Part shown: in pieces, positions 1 through 10,082 of the stretch
How positions within the stretch are numbered: position 1 is the stretch's first letter
Layout of the letters: each line of letters starts with the position of its first letter
Source of the DNA: Parietichytrium sp. I65-24A
Lineage: Eukaryota > Sar > Bigyra > Thraustochytrida > Thraustochytriidae
Assembly: GCA_012862575.1 (NCBI GenBank)
Contig: BLSF01000019.1
Location: 434,001-498,000, forward strand
Direction: 5' to 3'
Length of the DNA: 64,000 nucleotides
Made by a program: the position numbers and the translations under genes
The notes under the pieces: model-generated
The model's database searches: none
What the model was told of the DNA's origin: nothing
The model's input: only the letters and a program-made list of their open reading frames with translations

Positions 1-390
1 CTCCTTCACCGTATCGTCGCCATTTCGCACCATTTCGGCCGCCTCCTCCCCTCTGGAAACGATCACAACATGTTGATCGGTTTTGAGGCTGATCAAGTTG
101 TGGACAGTCACGCTGCTGTGGATGACCGAGTTGCAAAACATCGAAGCTGGCCCACAGATGTTTTCACGTCTTCCGTCTTTGTACGCCACTGAAAGGTACT
201 GTTCGCTCGTCGCGGTGAAGTTATCCAAGAACTGGATGTAAGAAAACCATAGATACTTGAGCCTCGGCCCCACAAGCACCTCGCTCTCTCCAGTTCGCGA
301 CCACACAACCGCTGCCTCGCCGTGCTTTATGGTGCGTTTTCCGATTCGCACTTTGCGGACGTATCCTCCGCGCCTGTGGCTCCAACCCAT
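1..390 (-). CDS. partial gene, start present, runs off left edge; possibly band-7/SPFH-like
   Basis: Reading leftward from an ATG at 390-388, the frame stays open for 130 codons to base 1 with no stop, so this is the N-terminal part of a gene cut by the window edge. The protein begins MGWSHRRGGYVRKVRIGKR and contains LKYLWFSYIQFLDNF and a following EQYLSVAYKDGR segment. It has no signal peptide and no membrane segment. The pattern of a long beta-rich start with 'GP..', 'WFS' and 'YLSV.YKDGR' reminds me of vacuolin/SPFH (band 7)-type proteins, but this is a weak memory-based resemblance. The uninterrupted frame and a sensible start are the main support for coding; function should be treated as unknown. 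Confidence 0.6.
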   Translation of the reverse strand, partial: MGWSHRRGGYVRKVRIGKRTIKHGEAAVVWSRTGESEVLVGPRLKYLWFSYIQFLDNFTATSEQYLSVAYKDGRRENICGPASMFCNSVIHSSVTVHNLISLKTDQHVVIVSRGEEAAEMVRNGDDTVKE

Positions 391-766
391 CTTCAGATCT
401 CTCTTCGCTAAACGACACTGGTGACCTCTCCGCCCTTCACTCCTCTTTCGCGTTTGGGTTTGGGTTTTGCGTTGACTGCAACGTGGAAAGACATCGAACG
501 TTCCAAATCTTGGGATGATCTATTCATTGGCTACTTTCAACTACTGAAAATGCCAAAAATTGCAAAAGTCATCACTAAGAGCGTTGTGTAAGAGTGTCGC
601 GTGGAAATGTAGCTAGTGAATCTAGCTAGCTGGTGCTAACTGTGAGGCCAACATCGAACGAGGCAAGCAACGAATCAATCATGCGAAGACGTTGGGTGCA
701 CTTGGTGGCGCCGCGCAAATCCGAGATATTTCGAACGCTGAGGATCGCTGAGGACTGAGGACACCA
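391..766. other. intergenic, nothing recognised
   Basis: This stretch lies between the start of the left-edge gene (its promoter side) and the stop of the DUF218 gene. It holds a short CTAGCTAGC-type palindrome near 625 and no convincing reading frame, tRNA or repeat. Confidence 0.5.
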
Positions 767-1729
767 CTAATGCGACCAAGGCAAGCCGTACGGATAGGGT
801 TTTGTTTCGCAATAAGAAAATAACGGCGCGATCTCCGGACACGTCATTACGTAAGGGTGCTGTCTTCTGAAAGGGTTACGTTCCACACGTTTTCGCTTCA
901 GGATCGCTTCGTGGCAACCAAATGGGTCTTGCTGAAAAGTTTCCACCGAACTCTTTGCTTCGATTTGCGTCAACCGAGGCAATGCCTCTCGGAACAGCGG
1001 ATGGTCAGGGTCTACCCCAACGTACTTGAACGTATGAACCGGAAACTGTATCGCGCCACGATGCAAAGTTTTAAATCTTTCGCCTTTGAATGAAAACCCC
1101 ACCACGGTAACCAGATGAGGGTAGTTTCCAGTCACCTCTCGGAACCGACAAAGCGCAAAGAGCAAGTTTTCCAAGGAATCACGCGCGAACTCTTCAAGCA
1201 CTGTCCGTGACCGGACACGCGAGCTGCCGGCGACCGTCCTCCACCAATTGAAGTGGTCAGCTATCGAGTAGTACGAGAACGCTTCTGAGATTGGCCCAGC
1301 AGCAACCCTGGTTTGGCCCCCGCTGAAGACAAGCAGCGCTTGCGGGTCTTGAGCAGCAAGCTTGATGCCTTCTTTGATATGCGCAGCTATTGCTTGTGGC
1401 ATCCCAATGTTTTTTTGGTAGTCAAGTAAAAGCCATGGCTCGTCAATCACGGGGGCGCTGTCAAGGTCCTTGCGTCCTGGTGCAAGCACGCTGTGCCCAG
1501 CAACCACGACCATGTTCCTGAGAGTCGCCATATGTTCAGGGTCTGGGGGTTCAAGCCCGAATCTGGTCGCAAGAGGAGAGTCCTGACGCAGACCACGCTC
1601 ATCGGCTCGAAGAGGTGAGAGAAAAATGACCATCAACCCGAAAAGAAGGACTGCTGCGAGCAGGGCCTTGCTGCGCGAAAACACGGAGTGGCCGCCATCT
1701 CCCAAACTATGTGAGGCAAACGAACTCAT
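767..1729 (-). CDS. DUF218 (YdcF/ElyC-like) membrane-anchored protein
   Basis: The 320-residue protein starts at the ATG at 1729 (MSSFASH); the frame upstream has only a TTG. Residues about 21-40 (KALLAAVLLFGLMVIFLSPL) form one hydrophobic N-terminal anchor or signal anchor. The rest matches the DUF218 pattern: a Rossmann-like start NMVVVAGHSV, then ALLVFSGGQTR, then a glutamate-containing helix EEFARDSLENLLFALCRFRE, then VTVVGFSFKGERF. Bacterial DUF218 proteins (SanA, YdcF, ElyC) act at the envelope, with poorly known chemistry; eukaryotic members are uncharacterised. The C-terminus ends soon after conserved proline-rich motifs, so the protein looks complete. It probably faces the ER/Golgi lumen (inference). 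Family call is fairly sure; substrate unknown. Confidence 0.8.
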   Translation of the reverse strand: MSSFASHSLGDGGHSVFSRSKALLAAVLLFGLMVIFLSPLRADERGLRQDSPLATRFGLEPPDPEHMATLRNMVVVAGHSVLAPGRKDLDSAPVIDEPWLLLDYQKNIGMPQAIAAHIKEGIKLAAQDPQALLVFSGGQTRVAAGPISEAFSYYSIADHFNWWRTVAGSSRVRSRTVLEEFARDSLENLLFALCRFREVTGNYPHLVTVVGFSFKGERFKTLHRGAIQFPVHTFKYVGVDPDHPLFREALPRLTQIEAKSSVETFQQDPFGCHEAILKRKRVERNPFRRQHPYVMTCPEIAPLFSYCETKPYPYGLPWSH

Positions 1730-2472
1730 TTCAGAGTACCAGCTTTCCGAATTCAAGCCAGCAAGAACTTGCAATAATAATAAAAAGCTGCCGGCCTCGG
1801 CTTCGCTCCCCGCCCACTATTATATTTTCTAACTTGACTTTGACGTGGCACTGTTGAGACGGTTCGATCGATTCTAGTGCAACGGCAGCGAACACTCCGC
1901 AACGCCACCGTGGTTCCCATGTGCCTGTAGACTTCCTTCCGCTCTCTTCGTAGTGTGGGCAAAGATGGTCGCACACTGCGAGTACAGTACTCCCTGTACT
2001 CGATGGTACTCGAGTACTCCAGGGTTGCCCTCCGGAAGTTGTAAGAAATGATTCTAAATTCTGGCCAAAAAAGACAAAAAAGGGTGGAAAATAGCCCATG
2101 AATAAAACGAACTAAAAGGAACTCGGGCTCTGCGCTAAGAGTTGACCATAGCCAATAATTTTTAGCTACAGATCGAGCGTACGTAGGAAGGATCAACACT
2201 ATGATTCGTCTACCCTCTGATAGGAACAACGATAAATATGAATTATACAAAATACAACCTAGCAACTGTCTAGTATGCACTAACACCGGTGTGCGCAGCG
2301 CGGCTAGCAGTAGCTAATGCTGGCATAGCAGTCGGTCTCCTTCAAGTCGCTTTACTAACAGTAAAGAGAGAGGGGAAAGAGGAGAGAGGAAAGAGGAAAG
2401 AGGAGAGAGCTGTGGGGCAAGTGAGGGTACGCGCGAGTAACCGAAAACGTTAGGCGAGGTGCGGAGAGAGAG
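1730..2472. other. divergent intergenic region with GTAC palindromes and purine-rich tract
   Basis: This region separates two divergently transcribed genes, so both promoters should lie here. At 1979-2020 there are several overlapping GTAC/GAGTAC palindromes, including the perfect 12-bp GTACTCGAGTAC at 2006-2017. At about 2364-2410 a purine-only strand of GAGAG/GGAAAGAG units precedes the LRR gene, probably in its 5' leader. No gene is seen. Confidence 0.55.
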
Positions 2473-3493
2473 ATGGGAGCTTTTTGCTGCTCCAGCGCCA
2501 AGGCAGAGGCGGACCTGGACAGCGCGCAAAGCGCGAGTCGAGCGCGAGCGGAGGAGCGAAGGACCAACAAGGCGCAGGCGAGCAAGGGCGCGGTGAAGGA
2601 GAAGCTTGACAAAGCTGGGAAGACTGGGGTGCTGGCGTTTGCGGGGACGAAGCTCAAGGCTGTCCCTGATCAGGTGTACACTATTGAGAAGGTACGGTCC
2701 CGGAATTGCGGTGTAGGAACTGGAGGAGGGCGAACTCTAACCGGGAATGAATTGTGTATGTTGTGTGTTGTCTTTGTCGCCGCAGCTGCGCACGCTGGAC
2801 CTGCAAAATAATGAGTTGGCGGAGCTTTCGGAAAAGGTGGGGTCTCTGGTGAATCTCAAAATGCTCAACATCGCTCAGAACCACATTACTTCCCTGCCCG
2901 CGTCGCTTTCGGCTTTGCGGAATCTGACAAATGTAAGTTCGATCCGACTTGATTTGTATGATAGGTGTCCACAGTGCGCAACTGAAACTGACCCAATCAA
3001 TGCACAGCTTAACGCAGAGCACAATCGCATTACTGCGATCCCTGGCTTGGCCCCGAAGTTGAAGCTGATTAATTTGTCTCACAATAGTCTGAGCGCTTTT
3101 CCTGAGAGCTTCCGCGGTTTGTCAAGTCTCGTAGAGCTTACAATCTCCAACAATCGCATCAGCGCTGTCCCTGGGTGGTTAGGTAGTCTCCCGGCGCTCG
3201 AGTCGGTTGATTTGTCTCACAATGAAGTGCAGAGGGTGGAGCCTGAAGTCGGCTCGAGCTCGAGCTTGAAAATTCTGATCCTCGCGCATAACAAGCTGAA
3301 GGACATCCCGAGCTCGGTACTCCGCGCAAGCAATCTTTCAAGGCTTCGATTGGAGGGCAATCAAATCACTAAAGCTCAGCTCGTTGCCATGGACGGGTTC
3401 AGCGAGTTCAACACTCGCAGAATGGACATGGTCAGCAAGCAAATTTCCGGCGGAATGAATGAAACGGACCGCACTGTCTGCGGCCTGGACTGA
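2473..3493 (+). CDS. LRRC57: LRRC57-like leucine-rich-repeat protein, N-terminally acylated (3 exons)
   Basis: Exons are 2473-2691, 2786-2932 and 3008-3493, joined in frame (all phase 0) into 283 residues. The introns (94 and 75 nt) have GTACGG...CGCAG and GTAAGT...CACAG borders. The start MGAFCC has Gly2 for N-myristoylation and a double cysteine for palmitoylation. Residues about 48-60 (KTGVLAFAGTKLKAVP) begin the repeat array, followed by about eight LRRs of the LxxLxLxxNxLxxLP type; several retain the LSHN/LAHN asparagine. The C-terminal cap (LEGNQITKAQLVAMDGFSEF) matches the end of animal LRRC57. The size is close to the family (about 240 aa) with a longer N-terminal linker. It is probably a membrane-tethered scaffold; the biochemical role of LRRC57 is not established. 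Confidence 0.85.
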
Positions 3494-4499
3494 GCCATTT
3501 CTTCAGCTAGCGTCTCTTCTGTAACTTTTATTCTTTCACTTTCTACTATCTCCAAATTCTACTTGCTTCTTGAAATCGCGCCAAGCCCCGCGTCTTACCT
3601 GGCAGCGCACGCTGCCACACATACTCAGCAGTCACCGCACTAACTCTAGCAGCTATAGTAGACACTACTAGTAGAATACCTCTATTCCCTCGCTATTCTC
3701 TTAAGCAACTACTATCCAACTAGTTCGCGCTCTCAAATAGCGCAAATCTTGACGAAAAACTAACGTTGAAACTAAAGCCTCTTAGCCCTCCTAGTACACA
3801 ACACTCAACAGATAAATGCAACTGTACTAGCTAGTACTGTCTCAGTACTGTACTGTACTCGTACGAGGACACGTGGTGGTTCTTGGAGTACGTACATACC
3901 CACACTAAGCCAAACTCTTACGATAGGACTATCACCGGCTCTACTTCTCAGAGGTAAGAATCTATGTAAAGACTACACTATACTAACAGTAAATCAACAG
4001 ATTCAGATCTTACGTCCCCCAAAAGTGGGATAGGGTTGGTTAACGTTAGTCCTATCGTAGCAGAGAATCTACCGTCCCACGCTATCCATGTCAGAGAGAG
4101 TACGCGGCGAGGACACACCCCACACCTGGCCCACACCTGGGACAGATAGGTGAGGGCGCCTTTTCCAGTGTCTGCGCGCGGGCCGCGGGGCCCACTGGGA
4201 TCCATTCACCCACCACTATTCACAGGAAACAAACAACAACAACACTCCTGTCCGTTCGACACAGCCATTGCCTCTTCTTTGGAGATTTGATCTACGGCCA
4301 AGCGTGAGAGGCCGGCGAAGAAGTCTCGCGACGGATTTCGTGGACGAGCTCTCTTTGAAGTCTCTGCTAGCTGGCCTCTTGCTGGGTGGGCTCCGTTTGG
4401 GCGTCTCTCCTGGCTACCCGGAAGACCTGGAAGACCTGAAGACGTGAAAGTGGGGTGGTAAAGTATAGTACCAGTATAGTATTTCTGCGCAGAAGCGTA
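3494..4499. other. intergenic, GTAC-rich, no gene seen
   Basis: This 1-kb gap lies between two genes on the same strand. It contains a GTACTGT/GTACTCGTACGAG cluster at about 3834-3875 and many CTAG/AGCT words. ATG of the kinase is preceded by an in-frame GTG at 4455, which I do not use as the start. No RNA gene or coherent reading frame was recognised. Confidence 0.5.
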
Positions 4500-7292
4500 A
4501 TGAACGGGCGGCGCGCGAGGGATCGACTTCTGGTGACGGGCGATCCGCAGCAACTCGCGCGTGTGATTCACGATGCAGCGAAACAGTTGCGTGCCAGAGA
4601 TGGAGCCAAAGCCCGCGCGGATAAGGAGGTGACAAGACTAATTCGCAAGTTGGAGAAGAGCAGGAAAGAGTCCAAGCAGCGACTAGCGAGACTGGGCAGA
4701 GAGTTTCTAGCGCTTGGCGGTGCCGCGGGCTGGGAAAAGGAGAAAGCGGAAATCGCAAGGATTGTGGCGCAGGTTCTTGTGATTAGGACCTTGCATACAC
4801 GCGCGAGCACATTGTTCCTTTTCGCCATCGCTCCTTACACGCGAAGGGCGCTGGCTACACTTGAGGATCAAGACGATGAAGAGGACGCCAGAGGCGTGTT
4901 AAGCGCTAGCTGGGGCGGCCGGGCCCAGGTGAAAGGAGATATGGACGACATTGACGACGATGATGGCGTGGAAGATGATGACGTGGACATCGCAGAAGGA
5001 TTTCAGGGCTTTCAAGATCGGCTGAGGCTGTTCCACGAGAAGATCGCAAGGTCGAAAAAGAAGAGGGAAGACGAGCGCGGAGATCACCATCATCACCTGG
5101 AAAGCAAAGCGATCGAGGGAGCGCCGCGGCTCACCATTGTAACAAAGGAGGATGGGGCCGTGTCGGCTAGTGAAGAAGAAGAGTATGCATCATGCCCCGC
5201 ACCGAGACGGTCTCCGCGGAGGATTTTGAAAGCTACTGCTCTGGGCAAAGATCAGATTCGCTGCCGAATATGCGAAGAACTGGTGGATAAAGCGAACGCC
5301 AAGGACCATTTTGAGGAGTGCTTGGCTGATTATAAAAACGTGTACCAAGACTTTCGTTTAGAAAACCTATTGACTTCTGTGCGGCGCGCAGCAGAAGAGG
5401 CGGACCAGCAAGACGGTGAGCGGCTTGCGCTTCTTCAGGAAGGACTCGAGTTGATTGTATCGGCTCGATCGATTTCTTTTGAGGATGCTTCCGAGAATTT
5501 TGCTGCGTACAGTGAGAAGTCCGAAAGTATCATGATGGCACAAAAGCTCTTTACTACAGTCCTAGACGGACTTCGGAAAGATAATTCGCACGCTGCGCTG
5601 AAAGCCTTGACCATCGAGTCGATCGATCTGGCCTTCCTTACCGATCCAAATCTCGAGGTCCCCTCCTCGCAACCTTCACCTTGGCAACCCTCTCAAGATA
5701 ACCGCAGCAAAAAGCGCGGGCATCACTCAGTCACTCTAAAGAGGCAGCACATCAATGACTTTGACTTTTTAAAGGTGATCTCCCGCGGGTCCGTTGGGCG
5801 CGTCTTCTTGGCTGTTAAGCGCCAAACTGGAGACATGTACGCGATCAAGGTGATGAATAAAGCAGAAGTAGTGCGCAAGAATCTCGTGGCGCGGATTCTG
5901 GCCGAGCGGAATGTCCTCGCTAGAGCGAGCTGCCCTTTTGTTGTAAAGTTCTTCTTTTCGTTTGAAACCCGGTCGCAGCTTTTCTTGGCAATGGAATTTG
6001 TGCAAGGCGGTGACATCCTTGGCCTTCTTAATACCTACGGTGTCTTCCCTGAAGGCGTGGCCCGCAAATACGCTGCTGAAGTGGTAGTGGCCCTGAAATA
6101 TCTTCACGACGAGCTCCACGTGTGCCATCGAGATCTTAAACCGGACAATATCTTAATTGACAACCAGGGGCACATCAAACTCACCGACTTTGGTCTGTCG
6201 CACATCGGCATGGTCGAGGAGCTAGACAATGCGGGAGCTCCACTCTCCCCATCTCAGTTTTCGTTGTATGGGGACGAGGCTCAGGCCTTTAGCCCAGCAT
6301 CGGGAGGAGGAGATGCGAAGGCGGCTGCATTTCGTAGGCACTCTTCCTCCAGCAGTTTTTCCAACCTCAGTATCGCGAGTCCGGGCAATAGCGAGGGGGC
6401 GCGGCCGTTGCATCGCAATATCCAAAACATTCGTCGCCGCCTTTCGACGTGCTCTTCGCTAAACTCAGACTCCTCCGGAAACCGCAGCGATCGCGAGGAT
6501 GGCTCGCCCCTCTTGCGTCGAGCGAGTGACCTTTCTCAGCACCGCCGACTTCTCAGGAGTCAAGTTGGAACGCCTGACTACATGGCCCCAGAAATTTTAC
6601 TTGGAATTGGGCATGAATATGCCTGTGACTGGTGGTCACTTGGTATTATACTTTACGAAATGTTGTTCGGGATCCCACCATTCACGGATGATTCTCCACA
6701 GAAAATTTTCAACAACATACTCTCTGGTAAGTTGCCGCCAGAGGAAGAGCGCACTCCGCTCACAATTTCTGATGAGGCCTGGGATTTGATTCACGGCTTG
6801 CTTCAAACGAGCCCCGAATTGCGTCTTGGCTACAACGGCTCGCACGAATTACAGTTTCATCCTTTCTTCGAGGGCGTGGACTGGCGACTGCTCGAAGAAG
6901 GTGATTTCTCTTCGAGCCAGCAATCGCCATTTGTTCCACAACTATCTTCTGCCACGGATACTTCGTATTTTCGCTCCGCCGATGGCGAGGACTACTTATC
7001 CTATCGTGCCCCAGAGAGCGCAAAGGAGAAGTCGCATCCTTCGTCGCCCGCAAAGGCGTCTGGCTCTTCTGGAATGGCCGATGCAACCAGGGATTCAGGT
7101 GCAGACGACTTCTCGTTATACCCGTCTCAGCCGCTGAGCCCGCAGTCCCGGAAATTTATTATCCGGGAGGATTCCGAGACGAGTATTGATGACGACGAGC
7201 TCAAGTCATATCCCAAAATTGACTTTGCCTACAGCCAAGTAGAAAATTTGCAGGGCCTCAGTCTCGCGGCCGCGAAAAGATCGAAAAAGTAA
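4500..7292 (+). CDS. AGC-family Ser/Thr kinase, IRE/Rim15/Greatwall-MAST type
   Basis: The 930-residue protein starts at ATG 4500. Residues about 254-278 form a C2HC zinc knuckle (CRICEELVDKANAKDHFEEC), the hallmark also seen in plant IRE kinases just before the helical region. The kinase domain spans about 420-790: a glycine loop with the first Gly replaced (ISRGSVGRVF), AIKVMNK with the ATP lysine, CHRDLKPDN catalytic loop (about 540), LTDFGLS magnesium loop (about 563), then a roughly 110-residue insert before VGTPDYMAPE. This split activation segment is characteristic of Greatwall/MAST/Rim15/IRE kinases. A Greatwall-like tail motif (FVP...ATDTSYF) follows. The N-terminal region is basic and acidic, with HHHH and acidic runs. 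All catalytic residues are present, so an active kinase is expected. In other eukaryotes these kinases control quiescence, mitotic exit or tip growth; the role here is inference. Confidence 0.9.
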   Translation: MNGRRARDRLLVTGDPQQLARVIHDAAKQLRARDGAKARADKEVTRLIRKLEKSRKESKQRLARLGREFLALGGAAGWEKEKAEIARIVAQVLVIRTLHTRASTLFLFAIAPYTRRALATLEDQDDEEDARGVLSASWGGRAQVKGDMDDIDDDDGVEDDDVDIAEGFQGFQDRLRLFHEKIARSKKKREDERGDHHHHLESKAIEGAPRLTIVTKEDGAVSASEEEEYASCPAPRRSPRRILKATALGKDQIRCRICEELVDKANAKDHFEECLADYKNVYQDFRLENLLTSVRRAAEEADQQDGERLALLQEGLELIVSARSISFEDASENFAAYSEKSESIMMAQKLFTTVLDGLRKDNSHAALKALTIESIDLAFLTDPNLEVPSSQPSPWQPSQDNRSKKRGHHSVTLKRQHINDFDFLKVISRGSVGRVFLAVKRQTGDMYAIKVMNKAEVVRKNLVARILAERNVLARASCPFVVKFFFSFETRSQLFLAMEFVQGGDILGLLNTYGVFPEGVARKYAAEVVVALKYLHDELHVCHRDLKPDNILIDNQGHIKLTDFGLSHIGMVEELDNAGAPLSPSQFSLYGDEAQAFSPASGGGDAKAAAFRRHSSSSSFSNLSIASPGNSEGARPLHRNIQNIRRRLSTCSSLNSDSSGNRSDREDGSPLLRRASDLSQHRRLLRSQVGTPDYMAPEILLGIGHEYACDWWSLGIILYEMLFGIPPFTDDSPQKIFNNILSGKLPPEEERTPLTISDEAWDLIHGLLQTSPELRLGYNGSHELQFHPFFEGVDWRLLEEGDFSSSQQSPFVPQLSSATDTSYFRSADGEDYLSYRAPESAKEKSHPSSPAKASGSSGMADATRDSGADDFSLYPSQPLSPQSRKFIIREDSETSIDDDELKSYPKIDFAYSQVENLQGLSLAAAKRSKK

Positions 7293-7635
7293 TTTGGTCG
7301 ACGCTCGACCTCTTCTTGTACAAACATGGCACGTGCTTTCTCCCTACTACTAGCTCTAGTAGCTAGCCTAGAGAGATCTTTGCCAAGTCGCGATATGTTA
7401 AAAGTAGCTTAATGAAATTTAGTAGTTGTCGTAACGGTCATTTACTTCTGAAGTGAAATGCATGCAAGCAATCGCGGGTGGGGAGGGCGAGCAACGCGGA
7501 AGTTCACATACAGAGAGGAATTATCAGACGCGGAGTGAGAAGCCGCGAGCTGTGTTTTCACAAGCATCTAGGGAGCCGAGTTTGTGTCGGTGTTGTCGAG
7601 GTCTGCGCGCCTGAGAAGAAGCATAGGAGCGGAGT
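7293..7635. other. short intergenic region, nothing recognised
   Basis: This holds the 3' end of the kinase gene and the promoter of the next gene. A run of CTAGTAGCTAG-type words occurs near 7350. No gene or known element was seen. Confidence 0.4.
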
Positions 7636-9309
7636 ATGGAATGGTACGCGGACGACGAAGCCTTTGAGGCCCTGGAAGATGACCGTAATGCCGACGACGC
7701 GTTCGCAGACGGGGAGGAGTTAGGCAGAGTGGTGCAGATACAAGTTGGGCCCACTTGCCAGTTTGTGGTGAGCGTCGGGGACGGGTCGCAGAACGTCCGC
7801 TGGCTTGGACTCGTCGCGTCTCTACGATACAGCGCACATGTGCAATCAAATGGGAAGCAGCGACAGAGGGAAGATGCCCTTTTGGCGGCGGGAAATTTTG
7901 TTCCGGCAGCTGTTAGGTTCAATGGCAAGCTCCTGCAACCTGATGTGATCCTTGCCCCGCTGCTTGATAAGTTCAGCAACGGCGAAGGGAAGGAAGGTGA
8001 CGCTCTCCCATTGTTCGAAGTGGATCTCTGTCAAGAAGTGTCTCTTGGAGAAGACGGCGGGCCCGAGCTTCAGGAGTGGCGAAGTAGAGCATTTTGCCAC
8101 AGCGAGGCGGGTAAAGAACATGCCAACAAGCAGAGAATGAAGCATTCTGCATCCCATTTCGAGCCGCAGGACGATGAAGACGAAGATGAATTGGACTTGG
8201 CAGGCTCCGGAGGACAACAGAAGAAGTACCTTGCACCTGGCTCACATTCTTTTTTTTCAGATCCGGCTGATCTTGCATCCCATGTTGAGGCTGATTGGGC
8301 TCTCGTGCAGACTTTTAAAGACTACAAAAAATGGTTTCACACCGCAGAATACAGCAAACTGGATGTACAGAAAGAGCAAGACGCGAAGAACGCACTCCTT
8401 AACAGCATGGACTCCCTCTGTGCTCTGATAGACTATTACTCGTGGGTGTGGCGGAGATCTCAGGCCTGCACGATTTCACTTGGCGAGTGCAAGCATCTTC
8501 TACACAATTGCAAAGTTGTTACTCTTCCTCAGGAGGAGGAGCTCTTGACAGAAGTCATGGACTATGTTCTCAGCAACATGAAAGGTGCCTTCAAGGAAAA
8601 ACCAGGGCCGCATAGGCTGATAATTATGCAACGGCACCACTTGGTTTTGATTCTCCTCTGCCTGGCAGCTCGAACGGTGAAGCCAAACGCTATGGTGGCG
8701 CAGGTAACCCATTACCTGCAAGAAAATATTGTGTCCGCTGGAAAGGCGCTCACAGTTTTCGACAACAACACAGTGCTCACTCGCCGAGTGCTCACAAAAC
8801 CACAGGTCGCCGCGTTATTTCGCAGCAAACGCCGCTCTGATAAAGCACTCTGTGAGTTGCTGCAAAAGACTTTTAGGCACTTTGCTATCAGGTCTGCAGC
8901 TCATCACAAAGAGCCAACGCTCTCCGTGCGAGAGCTGAGCATGTTTCTAAAGGACTTCTTGCCCAGGCCAAAATCGAGAAAGAGGCAAGATGAATTCAAG
9001 AGCAGCTCCGGATATATTTCGGAGGAAAGCGACTCTGACGAGGAAAGCAAGGAGTCCAAATCTGGCTCAGTCGCCAATTTCCGCTACGCAAAAGAACTCT
9101 TCGTTTCTGCTCAAGTACTTAATTCTTCGGATCCTGCGAGTGTACAGGACGAACTCCTACTCTCTGAGTTTGTAGCTGTGATATTGCGGGCCTTGTATGA
9201 AGGGGAAGAGCATGCCGACACTTGGGATGCCAAGCACGGCGCAACCAAGTTTCTAGAGACTATCGCGTCCTTTGCTAGTATCACGTTTGAACACGACGAA
9301 GACGTATGA
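7636..9309 (+). CDS. unknown 557-aa protein with two helical modules
   Basis: The uninterrupted 557-codon frame starts at ATG 7636 (MEWYADDEAFEALEDD). I do not recognise a named domain. Residues about 1-150 look beta-rich with an acidic start. Residues about 175-195 are highly acidic. From about 225 the protein is alpha-helical and appears internally duplicated: each half has a long helix containing an aromatic cluster, a short SLGE/SVRE turn and helix (ISLGECKHLLHNCK; LSVRELSMFLKDFL), then a hydrophobic helix (HLVLILLCLAART; LLSEFVAVILRALYEG). This layout resembles the EF-hand-like helical repeats of some axonemal proteins, but no calcium loops are visible. The linker near 450-475 is a Ser/Asp/Glu-rich possible CK2 target. 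There is no signal peptide or membrane segment. Confidence 0.75.
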   Translation: MEWYADDEAFEALEDDRNADDAFADGEELGRVVQIQVGPTCQFVVSVGDGSQNVRWLGLVASLRYSAHVQSNGKQRQREDALLAAGNFVPAAVRFNGKLLQPDVILAPLLDKFSNGEGKEGDALPLFEVDLCQEVSLGEDGGPELQEWRSRAFCHSEAGKEHANKQRMKHSASHFEPQDDEDEDELDLAGSGGQQKKYLAPGSHSFFSDPADLASHVEADWALVQTFKDYKKWFHTAEYSKLDVQKEQDAKNALLNSMDSLCALIDYYSWVWRRSQACTISLGECKHLLHNCKVVTLPQEEELLTEVMDYVLSNMKGAFKEKPGPHRLIIMQRHHLVLILLCLAARTVKPNAMVAQVTHYLQENIVSAGKALTVFDNNTVLTRRVLTKPQVAALFRSKRRSDKALCELLQKTFRHFAIRSAAHHKEPTLSVRELSMFLKDFLPRPKSRKRQDEFKSSSGYISEESDSDEESKESKSGSVANFRYAKELFVSAQVLNSSDPASVQDELLLSEFVAVILRALYEGEEHADTWDAKHGATKFLETIASFASITFEHDEDV

Positions 9310-9500
9310 TTACCTAACCAAAAGAGTCCACCAACTCAAGATGTAGCTTACAGTTTGACACTTGCAGCTTCAAGGCTTGCTCGAAGAATCGTTCAACGTG
9401 CTGTTCAGTTAAATCAAATATTTGACATTACAAAAGAAATTTACGAGCGGTAACTGTTGTCACCAGCGACCATCTTGTGCGAGATCCAATTCGGATCAAA

Positions 9501-10082
9501 TCAGTTCAAAGAGACATAATCAGCCTCAGGGACGTTCTCGTGGCGTACGACAATGACATGCTCGACGACTCGCCTGCGCGGACAGCAACAGCAGCAAATG
9601 CAGGCAGCCAAGAAGAGGAAGACACCTGCGAACGGTGCAGCCAAAAGCCACGGGTAGAAAGAGCAACGCCCAATGCTCACGTTTCCGAGGAGCCCAGACG
9701 CCTGAACGATACCCCACGATTCATCACAGTACCGAGCAAAGGGGCAGTCACATCCGCTGAAACCAACCCCGAGACGGTCAGAGCGGAACGAGCAATAGAA
9801 TCCGTGCGAGATCCCGTAGTCAGAAGGCCTGAATCTGAACGTAGTGTGGAAGAACTGAACATCGTACTCATCGTACACAAAAGGACACTGATCTTCATCG
9901 TCTCCATCATATTCATCTTCGCCAAGTCGTCCATCGCCGGCTCTCAGCAAGGCTTGAGTGCCGTCAACCCCTTCGGCTGCAAGGCTCTTCTCCAGTGTCC
10001 CGTTTTCGTGCGCCCCGGCCGCAAGGGCAGCAACGGCCGACAAAACCGTCAACAAGGCACTGAGCTTTGCCAGATTCCCCAT
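9501..10082 (-). CDS. small type I membrane protein, Cys-rich ectodomain and CCCCC juxtamembrane motif
   Basis: The 193-residue protein starts at ATG 10082. Residues 1-23 (MGNLAKLSALLTVLSAVAAL...) are a clear signal peptide. An acidic stretch (about 52-64) is followed by a compact ectodomain with cysteines at CPF, FYCSF, GCDCPF, YCDES and RCSF. One transmembrane helix (about 145-163, WLLAAPFAGVFLFLAACI) runs into CICCCCCPRRR, a probable palmitoylation and stop-transfer signal. A short cytosolic tail of about 25 residues ends the protein. The topology resembles Shisa-like adaptors, but I see no sequence identity to justify that name. It is convergent with the upstream 557-aa gene (191 bp between stops). 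Function unknown. Confidence 0.7.
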   Translation of the reverse strand: MGNLAKLSALLTVLSAVAALAAGAHENGTLEKSLAAEGVDGTQALLRAGDGRLGEDEYDGDDEDQCPFVYDEYDVQFFHTTFRFRPSDYGISHGFYCSFRSDRLGVGFSGCDCPFARYCDESWGIVQASGLLGNVSIGRCSFYPWLLAAPFAGVFLFLAACICCCCCPRRRVVEHVIVVRHENVPEADYVSLN

